Positions 63,801-64,000 of a DNA stretch of 64,000 nt are shown in pieces. Source of the stretch: Bin5 sp022827195 (GTDB taxonomy: Bacteria; Chloroflexota; Anaerolineae; Caldilineales; Caldilineaceae); the NCBI GenBank assembly GCA_965208275.1, contig OZ242331.1, forward strand, positions 2,728,001 through 2,792,000, read 5' to 3'. The translations under genes were made by a program, and so were the position numbers. Below the pieces are notes generated by a model that was not told the DNA's origin, made no database searches, and saw only the letters and a program-made list of their open reading frames with translations. Position 1 is the first letter of the stretch, and each line of letters begins with the position of its first letter.

Positions 63801-64000
63801 GGTCGAGCTGGTCCAGCCGGAAGCGAAGGTGGCGTTTGACAGGATACGGCTGCGCACGATGCTCAACGCCAAGCTGCACAATCTGATCAGCGTTGTCGCG
63901 GCGGCGGACCAGAGGCCGCCGCAACAGGCCTATGACGTTTTTGCGTACCTCAGCGAGGAGACGGACGAACAGCTGGACAAGCTGGACTCGATTCTTGGCG
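60871..64000 (+). CDS. BNR/Asp-box (VPS10-like) repeat protein, partial
   Basis: An open frame from ATG 60871 to the right edge (over 1040 codons, no stop seen), so the 3' end is missing. At least eleven Asp-box motifs are visible, such as STDGGETWEN, STDGGDNWTD, TTDEGSSWQV and SLDDGGSWQR, forming two beta-propellers over residues 1-700. The family includes sortilin-like and xyloglucanase-type glycosidases. A helical region follows near 63600-63900. The N-terminus (WDALRFRCIGPPRGGR) shows no signal peptide. Confidence 0.88.
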   Translation, partial: MNSEPSSWDALRFRCIGPPRGGRVIAVAGHPTEKNVFYFGAVAGGVWKTVDGGHYWENISDGYFDVSSVGAIAVSEADPNVIYAGTGESTIRLDVSWGDGVYKSTDGGETWENVGLRDSHHIGQIRVHPRDPDVVYVAALGHAFGPNEERGVYRSTDGGGSWECVLHVSEKAGAVDLALDATNPRIIYASIWQVHRHFWELVSGGPDSGLWKSTDGGDNWTDISRNPGLPQDGLLGKIGVTVSPARPSRLWAIVETEGDKSGVYRSEDRGATWSHLTNNQDLLNRPWYYLHIFADPQDPDTVYVNNLKMWKSIDAGKEWAEITTPHGDNHGLWIDPEDPQRMINGNDGGACVSFNGGETWSTIYNQLTGQYYHLDVDNRLPYRVYGTQQDNSSLAVPSATEKGAIPWGDCYPAGTGESGYIAVKPDDPDILYVGAVGSSPGGGGALQRYDHRTKQIRLVTVWPEPFSGWGAKYMRYRFPWTFPIIFSPHDSNVLYTCGNHVFRTTDEGSSWQVISPDLTRNDESKLEPSGGPLTLDTSGAEHYCTISVFIESAHEAGVFWAGSDDGLVHISEDGGGSWRNVTPPDLPEWSFVTVIEPSAHDASTVYLAATRYKLDEYGPYLFKTTDRGRSWKRIDASFPQNEITRMLRADPAREGLLYVGTETGIFVSLDDGGSWQRMPGNLPVAPVYDMVIKEGDLVVATHGRAFWILDDLTPLRQTDVLNGATEGGARLFTPRRTLRRWHAWTVEGMRGEGRNYALAFGQLITYRDGKNENGVNVRRMLDCGENPPLGAIFYYTLPPDAEEVCLAVLDAEGEEIRSFGPQPAGAAAEEEEEDPSAAHITTDAGLNRFIWNLRYKDAERLPGDAFTDKSVTGALAAPGTYQVRLTVDGVSQTESFALYVDPRVGSSQTDLEAQFALWQEVNAKLSETHRAVKRLRRARGRVKAMAETVADSEADGETKKAIQERAEQIATHLGEVEVELVQPEAKVAFDRIRLRTMLNAKLHNLISVVAAADQRPPQQAYDVFAYLSEETDEQLDKLDSILG

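Overview
The window is GC-rich bacterial chromosome with tightly packed genes, frequent 1-12 nt overlaps and GTG or TTG starts. Several gene types point to an uncultured Chloroflexota, perhaps a Caldilineales-like lineage: SufBCD with SufU and a SufR-type repressor, TrmFO, a CtaG of the caa3-oxidase type, YfhO-type membrane proteins, and a suite of enolase-superfamily, sulfatase and CE7 enzymes. This placement is inference from gene content; the window holds no rRNA and I found no tRNA.

Layout. 0.05-4.8 kb: a cluster of tetratricopeptide-repeat (TPR) genes with one membrane-anchored partner and a decayed paralog. 4.8-11.8 kb (minus strand): an iron-sulfur cluster assembly operon reading sufR-sufC-sufB-sufD-sulfurtransferase-sufU-Rieske-sufT, with a strong sigma70-type promoter upstream of sufR, a 23-bp tandem array inside it and no sufS. 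12.15-13.05 kb: an island of hairpin-bearing repeats. 13.3-18.7 kb: a housekeeping run yceD-rpmF-fabD-fabG-nusB-tatA/B-tatC plus a small coiled-coil gene, closed by a probable terminator. 19-22.8 kb: a DegT-type aminotransferase, a polysaccharide deacetylase, a nucleotidyltransferase and a PAP2 phosphatase, probably a sugar or lipid-linked pathway. 22.8-33.4 kb: a lipoprotein metalloprotease, ctaG, an alkyltransferase-like protein, a 1486-residue YfhO/flippase fusion with its glycosyltransferase, and an SH3 lipoprotein.

33.5-43 kb: trmFO diverges from a pyrimidine nucleoside phosphorylase gene. Then come a GT4 glycosyltransferase, a binding-protein-like lipoprotein overlapping mltG, an ammonium-transporter-like protein without the usual pore histidines, thpR and a SCO1-type copper chaperone. 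43.3-50.4 kb: glyA, radA and an O-methyltransferase converge on leuS-MTH1187-HIT; leuS has a long leader with a short ORF. 50.9-53.6 kb: a GT-C membrane glycosyltransferase and an IS3-family transposase remnant. 53.6-64 kb: a probable carbohydrate-degradation region (enolase-superfamily dehydratase, sulfatase, amidohydrolase, mannonate dehydratase, CE7 acetyl esterase and a large BNR-repeat protein running off the right edge), with msrA embedded in it.

Functionally the window mixes core housekeeping (Fe-S assembly, fatty acid synthesis, Tat export, leucyl-tRNA charging, one-carbon metabolism) with envelope glycan synthesis and breakdown of sulfated or acetylated plant or algal sugars. The items most worth a second look are the sulfurtransferase in the sufS position, the YfhO-flippase fusion, the Amt-like protein with both pore histidines replaced, the leuS leader and the repeat families.
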